64,000 bases of DNA from Gloeopeniophorella convolvens (lineage: Eukaryota > Basidiomycota > Agaricomycetes > Russulales), in contig WTXD01000011.1 of assembly GCA_022496205.1 (NCBI GenBank), positions 124,001-188,000 on the forward strand, in the 5' to 3' direction. The position numbers were made by a program, and so were the translations under genes. Each line of letters opens with the position of its first letter. Positions within the stretch are counted from its first letter, which is position 1. Shown piece after piece: positions 11,615 through 22,931 of this stretch. The notes below the pieces were generated by a model. The model was not told the origin of the DNA. It ran no database searches and saw only the letters and a program-made list of their open reading frames with translations.

Positions 11615-12487
11615 TCAAACGAAAAGAGACAAGGCGATGGCGGCGACGCCGGCAAAGCCCAAAACACCGGATGCAGCAACACGACCAGCGCCGTTCTTGG
11701 CATTAGCGGCCGCCGAACCACTCGGGGTCGAGCTCGCCTTGGAAGCGGAGGACGCCGAGTTAGAGGACGACGTGGAGGCAGGAGGGGTAGAAGCGGGAGG
11801 GGTGTTAGACGTGGCGGGAGGAGCACCGACAGGGACGGAGGAGCCGTCAACTTCGGCCTGAACAGTCTGGTTGAAGATGCCAGTCATGCCATTGAGCCTG
11901 TCGGAAATTAGCGAATCGATTGCGAACATTTAGAATATGGCACGTACATGAACTTGGCTGTGAAGGACTGTTGCGGGAACTGGGGCTGGGTAGCGTCCTT
12001 CAGGCTGTTTGACGTAAAGCGGATGAAGCTGGTAAACGTCAGTCAGGTCATGTTGCGCTAAGGATTGCGGCATCTTTCTCACTAGTAAGCACCGCTAGGG
12101 CCGACGCTGGCCTGCGGGGTGAAGGGTACTGAGCTGACTTGGGAAACGTCAACATTGTCGGCGATTTCCTGGAGCAGGGTCTGGAAGACAGATGTTGGAA
12201 AAGGCCGCTGATATGAAACACGAAACGCACCTGCTGCTGCACACTTCCCGCGAAGAGACCGATGGAACAGGGACCAAAAGCCGCTAGGTTGGGAGCATTG
12301 CCGTCGTCCTGCCAAGCGATGGTAACTGCTTGACCAGCATTCCAGACTGTGGCAGCTGTGGGCGAAGTGGCCTGTCGTTGGATGTAAGAAACGAGATACA
12401 GATCGAGGGAATGATACGCACGAAAACATTGGCGTAGGCCGAGGGGGCGGCGGCCGCGAGAAGGAGGACGAGGAAGTTGGAGAACAT
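11615..12487 (-). CDS. Kre9/Knh1-type secreted Ser/Thr-rich GPI-anchored protein
   Basis: Five exons: 12487-12422, 12371-12231, 12180-12083, 12028-11948, 11897-11615; 222 residues. It has a signal peptide (MFSNFLVLLLAAAAPSAYA), then a Kre9/Knh1 N-terminal Ig-like domain of about 100 residues (ATVWNAGQAVTIAWQDDG, GPCSIGLFAGS, PFTPQASVGPSGAYYFIRF, MTGIFNQTVQAEVDG). A Ser/Pro/Ala-rich stalk and a hydrophobic GPI-type tail (VLGFAGVAAIALSLFV) follow. Members act outside the cell; yeast KRE9 and KNH1 are needed for beta-1,6-glucan, but most basidiomycete paralogues are uncharacterised. The ATG at 12487 was chosen over an in-frame upstream ATG (12592) because it starts directly with the signal peptide and lies downstream of a TATA box. 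Confidence 0.85.
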
Positions 12488-13145
12488 TGTTATTTTGTGT
12501 TGTGGATTGAAGGAGTGGACAGGAAAGAGAATGTGAGTGCGCTGGCGGCGGCGACGTGCAACAGGTGCGGACGATGGGGGAAAAAAAGACAAGCCATCGT
12601 TCTTTTTTATATATGCGTTGGGCGATTGCCGCGCGCTAATTAATCCTGTTCCTGGTCACCGGTCAGCGCTTATGCGGCTTTTGGCCCTGGTCCGGTTCCC
12701 CAATTGATACAGTACAGTATCTCTGAAACGCCGCACGCTGCTGTTCAATACTCGAACATCATCTATTACTCAAGAAGTCTGCGCCTCGAATGCTTCAGCT
12801 TTTCTACCCTTTCCAGCACGACAGGCTGGCCTGGGTGTCAAGCCAGCCAAGTGAGCCAAGTGCAGCGCGCAGCCTCCGTTATCGCGACGTAGCTTCTTTT
12901 CCCACGGTCTATTCTCGGTCTCGGAGCCGCGCGGACGACAATCTCGGACTAGCCGAAGCAGGTCGAAGCCTGGTTACATAGTTACCGCGACACCAACACA
13001 AGTACTCAAGGACGGCAAGCTGGCATGCCACACCTCGTGTGCTACTAGAGGCTGAGCACGAGTCTGATCTCATCAGGGCTACTACTAAACACACCTTTCC
13101 TTTCCCGCTACGCTCTTTTGTCTCTTCGATCTTTGCACTCGAGCC
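12488..13145. promoter_or_regulatory. shared upstream region of two divergent Kre9-like genes
   Basis: 658 bp between two head-to-head start codons; no coding signal inside. A TATA element is visible only for the minus-strand gene. Possible co-regulation is inferred from arrangement only. Confidence 0.4.
12605..12615 (-). promoter_or_regulatory. TATA box of the Kre9-like gene
   Basis: Reads atatataaaaa on the minus strand, about 118 bp upstream of the chosen ATG at 12487. Confidence 0.5.
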
Positions 13146-14105
13146 ATGCTGTTTGCTCGCTGCTTCGCAACCGCGACTCTGGTTGTTGCTTGCTCTTCCC
13201 GTGCCCTGGGGGCCCTTTACGTGCGTATATTGTTTCTGTCCCTGCGCAGGGTACTCAATTATGTGGTTATAGGTAATTGCGCCGACACTACAGACAGTTT
13301 GCCGCAGTGGACAGGCATGTGACGTCCAGTGGCTGGACGATGGTCAGGAACCTCTACTGCCGAACATGGGCCCGTGCAACGTCGCTCTGTATGCGGGGAA
13401 TGAGGTTGGTCAACTCACACAAATAGTCTGTCACTCGTACCTCATTGCCCACAGAAACTGGTCCAGCAGATCAATCCGGTCGACGTATCGACCACCCATT
13501 CACTCACCTTCACTGTGAGTAATGCTCATACATAAACAGCCTCGGCTCACCCGTATAACGTTTTATCAAAGCCGAATGCTAAAGCGGGGCCTAACTCGAA
13601 CACTTAGTATGGAATCTCGATGTCTCGAACCTCCCCCAGCTGAACCACTTTCCACCAGTTACATCGCGTTTACCTCGATCGGGTTGTCTAATTCTTCTCA
13701 CTTGCTGCAAGAGTTCTCTCCGAACTTCTCGTTGGTGCGCTCCTGCAGTGAAGTTGACCTTGACTCACGTTTTCTCTCAGGCTTGAGCAAATGTCCGGTT
13801 CATTCAACTCACCAGTTCCCGAGTTGACATCCGCGATACCCGTACCCTCCTCAGTCTTGTCAGCACAGCCCAACCAAGTATCAACCTCGTCGCTTTCCGA
13901 AACTGTATCGTTACCGACCTCTGTTGGACCGTCCCTTACATCACCATCATCGGGGACTTCCACCTCCGCTTCCAGCCAGCTCCCGTTGTCATCTACTCCA
14001 CCATCAAAGCCCCCCGCTCCTGCAAATGCGGCGGCACAGCACCCCGCCTGGTCGCAGGTCTTTACCCTCGCTGTGGCCGGCGTGTCTCTTTTGCTCTCGG
14101 CATAA
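13146..14105 (+). CDS. second Kre9/Knh1-type GPI-anchored protein (Cys-containing variant)
   Basis: Start 13146, exons 13146-13220, 13273-13404, 13455-13514, an exon ending at 13730, and 13781-14105. The signal peptide is MLFARCFATATLVVACSS. The Ig-like domain reads VIAPTLQTVCRSGQACDVQW, LDDGQEPLLPNMGPCNVALY, LVQQINPVDVSTTHSLTFT, SYIAFTSIGLSNSS and EQMSGSFNSPVPEL. A Ser/Thr/Pro stalk and a hydrophobic tail (FTLAVAGVSLLLSA) end the protein, as in its divergent neighbour. Unlike that neighbour it has a cysteine pair (VCRSGQAC) able to form a disulfide. The join between 13514 and about 13640 is uncertain: the strong donor GTGAGT at 13515 does not give the right phase, whereas the weaker GTAATG at 13519 with acceptor CCCAG at 13637-13641 would. 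The alternative is a small unrecognised exon. Confidence 0.75.
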
Positions 14106-14544
14106 GTCGCTTGATATCGTGCGCGCCGACTTTGCATCTCCCTCGCGCAGCAGGCTTTGCGATGTGTAGCTCCGCATCTTACTGATTGACACGCAATATA
14201 TATTGTGTACCTCGGCGTGTTACCGCTTCATTTTATGGATACTAAGCACTTTGATACCAACTTGTCATGGTATATGCATGAATGGCTGCCAAAGCATCCA
14301 TGATTCAGATTGAAACCCGCGGTGTGAATATTTCAGCCCGCTTCCCCGCCCGACGATGCGGACCTCCGCAGTGTCCTCGGTTTGTGTTGGTCACGTTACC
14401 AAGACACGCTCAGCCTATTGGCGGCGCCGCGTTCTAAACGCGTTCCACCTCGACCGTTGGGCAAGTCCTCACTTAGCTCCACCCATCACCTCGACCCCGA
14501 GACCGAGTAGCTACTCCTGGCCTGTTCACTAAGCCTTACCCTCA
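14106..14544. other. intergenic, upstream of ORC3
   Basis: 439 bp, no gene seen; presumed promoter of ORC3. Confidence 0.5.
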
Positions 14545-17186
14545 ATGCTGTCGCCTCCGGACCTCGACGATATCAGTCAGGTCTGTGTCCTTGAGAAGGC
14601 TGTAATGTCCGCTGACCTCGCAACAGCCTGTCATCTACATACCATTCGATGAAACTGGTTTGTACCCGTCATACGTAAACTTTTTAACCACTGTTCAACG
14701 TATTCAACTCAGAGGAAAGCGAAAATGCGCGTGGTCATGAGTCTGGGCAGTTCTCGGCTGAGGGATACCCTCCCTTTGAGGAGAGGGACCTGCCAGATGG
14801 TTACGCGACGCGCCTCGACTTGTATAGAGCCGCCTGGAAGAAGTGTTTCGAACGTATAGAGGTGTGTCTCATTGGCTATCTGCCATGTCACCGTGCTGAT
14901 CGTTAGGAAGAACATTGTTAATTCTCTCCACGCTCCCCTTATCGAGGAAATTATCCGAGGTGTGCATCGGGCATATGACGACGTCCTTCCGGGACTACCC
15001 TACCCTGAGCTGCCTGTACTTGCAATACTGGGTGCGTCAACCACCATCTTGAAAGGTGTAGTCGCATTGATTGATCGAAACAGGGTCGTCTTCAAGTCCA
15101 AGTTTTGTCTCCAATATAGCCAACCGACTCGAGTCAGACGAGCTCGACGAGTCTGAAGATGATGACCCCCCGTCGAGGTCGTATGTCATTCATATACAAC
15201 CATCCGATTGCAACACCATCATGTCGGCTATGAAGGCCATCGTCACGGGATTTGTGGACCACCCCCCAGATGGCCAGGACGGTGAGTAACACAGTCGTAA
15301 TAATCGTAATGAGGTGTCGAATACAGCGAGATCAGTTAAGCGGAAAGTCACGACTTCATTGGCGAACTACGACATAGAGTTGCTCAGAGTCTGGTATGGG
15401 GTCCTTCGAGATGCTTCTGGTAGGCTTCCAGTTGTCTACAGGTGTCAGTTGCTGAGATCTCAGAGGGGCCTGAACCACCACCACAGCTGGTGGTGTTCCT
15501 GCATGACTTTGAACAATTTGACGAATCCGTTATGCAAGACGTGTTTTATATATGCAGGCAAGTTTCGATCTCATAGCTTGGAGCGCCACTCACAGAGCCC
15601 CTAGCTCTCATGTGCCACATCTCCCGCTGATATTTGTGCTCGCGCTTTCGTCTCCCCATCCATCCTTTATCCACTCTACATACCCACAGTCAACACTATC
15701 GTTGCTTCGAGTGGATACCTTCACGATCCCCTCAGGGACCGCTCTGCTGGAGAACGTTCTGTCGAAGGTATGTGGAATGCGCAGAATGGTTTGTGCATGG
15801 CATAAATCTTCCTATGTCTCAGACGTTTTTCGACCTACAATTCGAATCGGATGTCATGATCGGCCCTGCAGCTCTTGACTTTCTGAGGGATTTCTTCTGT
15901 CGCAACTCTTCATCTCTGGACGGAACGCTCCTGATTCTACAGGTGGCACACATGAAGCACTTCGACGAACCACTCACTGTCTTTGTGCGAGATGAACTCC
16001 TCGGCACAGTGTCAGCTGAGTTGGCGGCCGAGAAACTGTCCGATGTGAAGTCCTTTGCCTTCCTGAGCTCCTTGCTCTCCTGGTCCTTGGACCCACAGAA
16101 CGTAGGATCGAATGGCGATAGCTGGCCTATTAGTGCTCCTGCTGGCCTGCTGGACTCTGTTGCTGGGGCTCGGGAAGAGTTTCGCTCCCGTTTGCGTCGA
16201 TCGAAATTTGCGTTTGGGATCATGCGCAGAGTGCAGAGCGTGATGCTCGGCTTCGGATACCGGAGCGCTGAGGCCAACAAAACTCCATTGGAGATGATGA
16301 GCGCATGTCTGAAGGGTGAACTCGGGCGGGAAGGGAGGTACCTCGGGACGATGACCAGGTCAGCCCCACCCCTGTGTTCCTGGCCTGCGCGTGTCTCAGT
16401 CCGTGGGTACAGGAAGCTGCCCGATGAAAAGTGCCAGACCCTGCTGCGGGAGCTCGAGGCGTACCTGCAGGAACTTCCAGACCAACTAGATGAAGTTCGA
16501 GAAGCCCAGCAACGCGTGACAGGCGTAATCAGGTTGGCTGAGGGTAGCCAAATTCGAGATCCTGCCCTGATCGCGAGCGAGCTAGGGGACTGGCTTACGG
16601 GGTACTTCCAGTCCGTCACCTCCAACATCTATTATGTTTCTGCAACTGAAATGCGTTACTCAGAGACCATATCGTCAATTTGGAAGACAGCCGATTGTGG
16701 GAGATTTGGTACACCGGATCCACCCCGTTTCCCTCTGAGGCAGGCTCTCTTTCCTTGTTCGCTTTTGGGCCCTCCTAATCCTGCCTGCCTCAGATGATCA
16801 ACCCCTCCCCTCGTGCCACCGTCCTCTCAGCGCTTCTTCAGCCGCATACCTTCCTCCCTCCGTCTGAGGGTGACGTTACTCCGCAGCGCCTTCCCATCTG
16901 GAAGCTTCCGGACACAAGCATCCTGTTCCGCCGCTACCTCGAGGCGGGGCGCATGATCAACGTATACGATTGGTATGAATCGTTCTCCCAGGTGATCGAG
17001 AGTCAGCGCAGCCATTTGGGTCCAGAAGAGGTCGAGAACGGTGCACAGGACGAGGAAGAGTGGAAGATGCATGTGCAAGCGCGGTTCGTGCGTGCACTGC
17101 ACACCCTGGATCTACTGGGATTCATTAAGCACACGGGAAGGAAGGCGGACCACGTCATGCGGACTGTCTTCGATATGCCAGAATAA
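14545..17186 (+). CDS. ORC3: origin recognition complex subunit 3
   Basis: Twelve exons: 14545-14580, 14627-14657, 14713-14863, 14907-15031, 15084-15281, 15327-15419, 15464-15557, 15605-15767, 15823-16358, 16413-16610, 16664-16739, 16794-17186; 697 residues, the usual size. Family blocks in order: VIYIPFDE; DLYRAAWKKCFERIE; LPYPELPVLAIL; QPSDCNTIMSAMKAIV; TSLANYDIELLRVWY; QLVVFLHDFEQFDESVMQDV; HLPLIFVLALSS; GTALLENVLSK; LQVAHMKHFDEPLTVFVRD; LEDSRLWEIWYTGSTPFPSE; and a C-terminal winged-helix region ending HTLDLLGFIKHTGRKADHVM. ORC3 is a core subunit of the six-protein complex that marks replication origins and loads MCM helicase. Introns at 15558 and 16740 begin with GC instead of GT; both are needed to keep conserved blocks in frame. 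Confidence 0.93.
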
Positions 17187-17301
17187 AAAGTTCGACATTA
17201 AGTCAAAGATACATAGCGAGACAGAAAGGATGTCACGAGGCGAAAACCCCATGTCAGAGTGCGGGAAAGTACGTGGAAATAAGCCAAGATTATGTCGAGG
17301 A

Positions 17302-18778
17302 TCACCTAGTGGCTCCGAACCACCTCGTCAACCATTGTCTCCTCTTGTTCCTCTGACTCTTCCGGTCACCAAGCAGTGGCGCCTGTTCCGCTTCCTCGCG
17401 GTCGATAGCCACAATGTCGTCCTCGATGGCCTCTTCGACGGCCTCCTCGACGGGCTGGTCACCATCAGGTCCATGCGTGACTGGCGGCTCTGGCGGAGGA
17501 GCGCCTGGAAGTGGGTGGCCAAAGTCGTCAATGTGGAGTCTGTCCTGGCGGACCTTCCAGAAGATGCACATAGCGAGCAGCATGCCTTGCATAATGGCAG
17601 CCACGAGGAACATGATCCAGCCTGATGTATGGTAAGTGTTTGAGAAAAGTACAAATCAAGGACACGAGGCTACTAACTCGTCCAATTGGTGCCTGGCCTG
17701 AACAGACGTGAGACGCTTGTCTGATCCGCGGCCCATGAACACGCACCTGATGGCAATGCTGAGCACCATGATGAATCCACCGGGTGTTTGAATCAGCATC
17801 ATGGGTATGCTGAGCGCGCCGACAAGCTTGAGACGGTATGTGTGCAGGATTTGGGGTGCATATTGCAGTGCCGCCAAGACAGCAGAAGATATGCCAAGGA
17901 AGGTCGCCCAGAGCTCAAGCTGATGGGAGCGAATGGACCCTGATGGATCAGATGACGAGGAGGATAGGAGGATGAAGGTGACGAAGGTGCAAAATAACCT
18001 TTGTGGTCGGCCTTTGTAAATTGCAGTCAAGTTCAACCCAGCGAGGGACCTACAGGTGTATAAGGACTACCCATGATAGTATTATGGAGAGGCGCCAATT
18101 ATCCGATTTTAGGTTCGTCTTGACATGTTCCGGTGGTCGTGAATCGTAACTGTCGATGGCCACAGTGACGAACTTCAGGTGCGACGGGAAGTATATCATA
18201 TAGAGGACGAGACTGCAGTAGACAATCAGAACACAAATCATCGTGACTCGAAGGCACCTACATCACGGTGAACAAGAACCATTGTGTGCCAACTTGAATG
18301 ACCCCTGCAACCGTCTCAAGGCAGTCCAACGCACCCTGACACCCCAGTGAGCCGTGGTCACTGTGATTGAAGGTGCACTCACGTATGTGCGGCAACATCT
18401 GACTATACCCCACTGCATGACAAGCCTGAACGGTTAGCTCAGAATTGTCACATTGCAGCAGAAAGGATGCACTGCGCACATATTAAGCATGCCAGATGCG
18501 GAGGAGGTGCTGCCCAGCAGGAGAAACCATGGGCTAAACCCTTCCGAGGAGCCCTTGTTGATGATTCGAAAATGCTGTGCGAACAAACCTCAGACTTGTG
18601 TCTCGAAGATTGCAGGGGCCGACGGTACCTGAGGTGCATAGGAAATCCAGAGCCCAAGAATGAGCCCCCCGGTGAGGAGGTCCGAGAACCAATCATGTGC
18701 CTGCAGGCAGTACCGTATGAGCGCAGTTGGACAAGCATATAAGAGACTCCTGCGCACCGGTGCACATGTTGAAGACAT
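17302..18778 (-). CDS. PQ-loop repeat membrane protein
   Basis: Nine exons: 18778-18758, 18700-18629, 18574-18480, 18425-18383, 18335-18262, 18212-18054, 17998-17747, 17697-17678, 17621-17302; 351 residues. Two PQ-loop motifs are visible: LGLWISYAPQHFRIINKGSS (with EGFSPWFLLLGSTSSASGML next) and AALQYAPQILHTYRLKLVGA (with LSIPMMLIQTPGGF next). About seven hydrophobic segments and an acidic cytosolic tail complete it. PQ-loop proteins are lysosomal/vacuolar amino-acid exporters (Ypq/PQLC2, cystinosin) or sugar carriers; this variant belongs to a fungal group without an assigned substrate. The first intron (57 nt) is in frame and could be retained. The gene is divergent from ETF-QO with only about 203 bp between starts. 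Confidence 0.85.
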
Positions 18779-18981
18779 GGTGGTTGAGACGAGGCACCGT
18801 GGCACTGAGCCGCAGCGGTCGCAGCCTTGGGCAAGCCGCGTTCCGCTTGAACACGGTCACGGAGTCGCGCACGCAGTCCCCGGGGTCGTCTCAGCCAGCG
18901 CTTACCCCGCGTACACTCGCACGTGATTTTCCGTCCTCCTTCATAGCGGACCCGCCTTTCTCCAATCCGTAACCACGAATT
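18779..18981. promoter_or_regulatory. short bidirectional promoter region
   Basis: 203 bp between the start codons of the PQ-loop gene and ETF-QO; GC-rich, no TATA box seen. Must hold the core promoters and 5' UTRs of both genes unless the PQ-loop gene starts further out (an in-frame ATG lies at 18805). Confidence 0.45.
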
Positions 18982-21001
18982 ATGATCCGGGTTGCAAGCA
19001 CCCGGAGGGCACTTTTCAAGCCACCTACTCGCGCTATCCATTCGTCTGCGCGTCGGCGAAACGAAAGCGTAGATCTCAACTCTGTCGAACGCGTCTCCGA
19101 TGACGTTGACGTTTGCATCGTCGGCGGAGGCCCTGCGGGCCTCAGCGCCGCAATTCGGCTCAAGCAACTTGAGCAGGAGAGGGGGAGGGAGGTGCGTGTT
19201 GTGGTCGTCGAGAAGGGTGGTGAAATCGGTGAGTCATCTTTCTGCCGCCGTGTTCGCGTCTGACAGTATGGTTTTTTTTTGTCAGGCTCGCATACGCTTT
19301 CTGGCGCTGTCATCGAGCCTCGGGCTCTGAACGAGCTCATCCCAGACTGGAAGAGCAAAGAAGGACATCCACTGACACAACCCGCAACCTCTTCGCATAT
19401 GCGCTGGCTGACGGAGCGTTACTCCTTCCCGATTCCGCACCCTCCACAGATGAGCAACCACGGCAACTACATTCTGTCCCTCTCGCAGTTCACCGCATGG
19501 CTCGGCGGGATTGCTGAGGAATTCGGCGTCGAACTGTATCCTGGGTTTGCGGGCTCGTCACTCTTGTACTCCGAAGACGGCCATGGAGTTGCAGGTGTAA
19601 GGCTAAACGACGTCGGCATCGATCGGAAAGGCAGACCAAAGGATAGTTTCGAGCCTGGGATGGAGTTCCGCGCGAAAGTGACACTTTTGGCTGAAGGAGC
19701 ACGGGGGTCTCTCACCAAGACTGCCGTCCGTCGGTTCCAACTCCAGAAAGACTCGGACCCTCAGACCTATGGGTTTGGCGTCAAGGAGGTTTGGAGGGTC
19801 GACCCGAGCCAATATCGACCCGGAGGAGTCATTCATACTATGGGTTGGCCGCTTGATATGCGCACGTACGGTGGAGGTTTTGTATATCACATGGCGGACG
19901 GGTTTGTGAGTCTCGGTCTGGTCCTTGGGCTTGACTACGCCAACCCGTACCTGAGTCCCTACCGAGAGCTGCAGGTATGTATGACGCTTCATGCTCGCTT
20001 CGCTTTTCTAATTCCTCATCAGCGCATGAAGCACCATCCATACTTTGCCGAGCTCCTTTCAGGAGATTCTACCCGCGTAGCTTACGGCGCACGTACACTT
20101 AACGAAGGCGGACTTCAGTCTGTACCGACGTTACACTTCCCCGGCGGTGCACTCATTGGATGCTCCGCTGGGTTCGTAAACGTGGCCAAAATCAAAGGGA
20201 CGCACAATGCCATGAAGACCGGAATGCTTGCGGCGGAAGCCGCCTTCGATGCCCTTTTCGCCGACGACAGTGCTCCCGCTGATTTGAGTGCGTATGAGCG
20301 GGCTTACAAGGAAAGCTGGGTCTATTCCGACTTGCACGAAGTGCGGAACTTGCGTCCGTCTTTCAACACTTCTCTCGGGGTCTTTGGTGGAGTCGTATAC
20401 TCCGGCATCGATAGTCTCTTGCTGAAGGGTCGCACACCTTGGACATTCCGCAACTCCCATACAATCGACGCTGCCCATACACGCCGGGCGTCTCAATGCA
20501 CCCCAATCGAATACCCACCCCCGCAGCCCCCTCTGTCCACAGACCTGATGACCGCCCTCGCTCTGACAGGAACAAACCACGCCGAGGATCAGCCGGCGCA
20601 TTTGCGTGTGCGTACGGAAGAGGACGGGTCGCTTGAGAGTTCGGAGCGCCGAAGGGAGCATGTGCGGGTTAACGTGGAGGAGTATGCTGGGCTATTAGGG
20701 AGGGCATGCCCTGCAGGCGTGTATGAATATGTCGACGATGAAGATGGGTCAGCAGGGAAGGAAGGGTGGGGAGGAAAGAAATTAGTGATCAATGCTCAGG
20801 TGAGCAGTATTCCCTCTTTTGAAGTAGGGTGCTAACTGGCGACCGCCTAGAACTGCATTCATTGCAAACTCTGTGACGTGAAGGTACCGACTCAAGACAT
20901 CCAATGGACTGTCCCAGAAGGCGGCGGAGGTCCAAAATACAGTCCGTCCTTCCTTATTCCAGTCGCGTGTTCAGCTCATTCCCGTTGCAGCGGTCACGTA
21001 A
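18982..21001 (+). CDS. electron transfer flavoprotein-ubiquinone oxidoreductase, mitochondrial
   Basis: Exons 18982-19228, 19286-19974, 20023-20799, 20851-20941, 20991-21001; 604 residues, the family length. The N-terminus [20 protein letters not shown] is an Arg-rich mitochondrial presequence. FAD binding shows as [19 protein letters not shown], with later blocks [44 protein letters not shown] and GMLAAEA. The 4Fe-4S ligands are in [11 protein letters not shown] plus [11 protein letters not shown], and the protein ends [13 protein letters not shown]. It passes electrons from ETF (fatty-acid and amino-acid dehydrogenases) to ubiquinone at the inner membrane; the yeast relative is CIR2. The final exon is only 11 nt (cggtcacgtaa) and is required for the conserved KYTVT end; reading through the intron would instead add about 30 unrelated residues. 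Confidence 0.94.
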
Positions 21002-22931
21002 CCTCAAGGACGCTGCCTTGCCCCAAACAGTTGCGTCCCGCTATCATTACTGTGGTCTGGCCCGAGCGGGTGTAAGTGGGGAACAGGTAATTGCAGTGAA
21101 CATATCGCATCTTGCGGAGGCGACGTCGCAGCCTGGAAGTGACCTGGATGGCCGTCCGAGTCGGGTAGAAAATAACAGCGGTGATTCTATTTGCAGTTGC
21201 CAGTAGTAGCTTCAACACGGTTCCCTTGACGCACCTCCATGCCCGCACAATCCTCTGCCGCTGATTTTTTTAATACCTCAATAGCCCTCCCGTCGCCATA
21301 TCTCGCTATCCGGGCCAAGGGTAAGGTGGTCGCCGTACGATGTGCCCATTACGGGATCCGCGAGATGGAGGTGAGGGTGTCAGAGTGAATACAGCGGTGA
21401 ACTGATGCCCCCGCCGAGCCAATGGGCCATGCTTCTGACATTGATCTCCAACATTTCTGCACTGAAGAGTGGCGCAAGTGGCAACCGGTTACCGAGCTCC
21501 AAAGTGCTTTCCCACCGGAAAGCTGGGTGAACGAAGCTGGATCACGGTGAACGACACTCATAAGTAACACGCACATCAACGCCAAGCGGCCAAGGGGATC
21601 TCCCGCAAGTCCCGTAACGCGTAACGCCTAAGCTTGACGACATCAGTGGGCACTCGGCCATCGTTCCCTTGTTTCATCCCCGCCTACGCGGCGTAACGGC
21701 ACTATCTCCACAGGGTTCACCATCAGGGACTCGGACCAATTACACGACCACCTCTGAACTCTCCCTCAGCCCCACCCAGTGTTGCGGATATCTTTCTTCC
21801 GATCAAGCTCTCCTCGAGACCGGTAGTGGGCCTGAGTCTGTGCCCCTTCGCGTCTCGCTCTTGTTCAAAGGTGCGATGAATCGACCAACCCACTAGAATC
21901 CCTGAAAGCTGCACCCAATAGTCTCAAATGGACTCCTTCCCCCCCATGAAACAGCATTTCCGCCGACATCATTCAATGGGCTGCCATTGATACATGCCAA
22001 AGTTCACATCCCTTCCCCCCATCTCTCATAGGTTCCGCATCTCTGCCCACAACTCACCGTAGGGGTCTGCAGCCGCCCCTAAACTCCGCATCATAGATGG
22101 ACTACGACTACGTTCTAGTAGCCTCAGAGTGACTTTCTCTACGTATAGATCTGCCGTAAACTTACGAGCACCGTCGAACCTGGCTTCTGCGCTTGTGGCC
22201 GATACTCCAGGCTGCCCCAAGAAGGCCACATGCACGGGTGCGGAAGCTTCAGACGAGAATCACAATGTTATCTGATCTTCGAGGTGACTGACAGTCCCCA
22301 CCGAAAGATCTCCACATGGCGTAGGGCACCGGAGCTTACACGAGCCAGACCTCTGAGTTGCAGCCTTGGTGCGGCATGATGGCGTGTCAAACAGACCTGC
22401 CCCGTGGCCTATGTCCAGGGGTCACCCTCGGACAGCAAGAATTATCGGAAATGAGAGTTGACACGAATAGCGTCTCGGACCACATGGAAGCTGGGAATGG
22501 GGGCTACCCCTGTGACCTTCTGGGAGCCTGTTGAGTCACTACGCCTCAGCCGAATCGTGAGGTTAACGTACATGATGGGATTGAATTTCCAATGGTGAGG
22601 AACTTTACTCGCAGACGCCTGCCAACGACCTTGCGGCCTGTCAGAGTCGACTTCCAGGACTCCTAGCTGTCTGACTCTGGCGCACCAACATGGAAGGACT
22701 TCAATGAACGTTTCCTATGTTGCGCTGAAATTAACGGGTCGACTGGTGGCAAAGAAGCACCAGTTTCGGCCCGCTCGGCCCAGTCATTTCCGGGCAGACG
22801 GCGGACTTTCCGCGACGTGGCTCTCACTTTTCATCGTCCGCCCACAACTTCTAGTAACAGCTGGTCGCTGGCCGGTGAACGTTGAACCCTTGCCATCGGG
22901 CTGTTTCTCAGTCTTCCAAAGTTCAGCTTTC
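21002..22931. other. gene-poor interval, nothing recognised
   Basis: About 1.9 kb of mixed composition. No frame has domain resemblance or convincing splice structure, and no terminal repeats were seen. The right end must contain the promoter of the histidinol-phosphatase gene. Confidence 0.5.
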
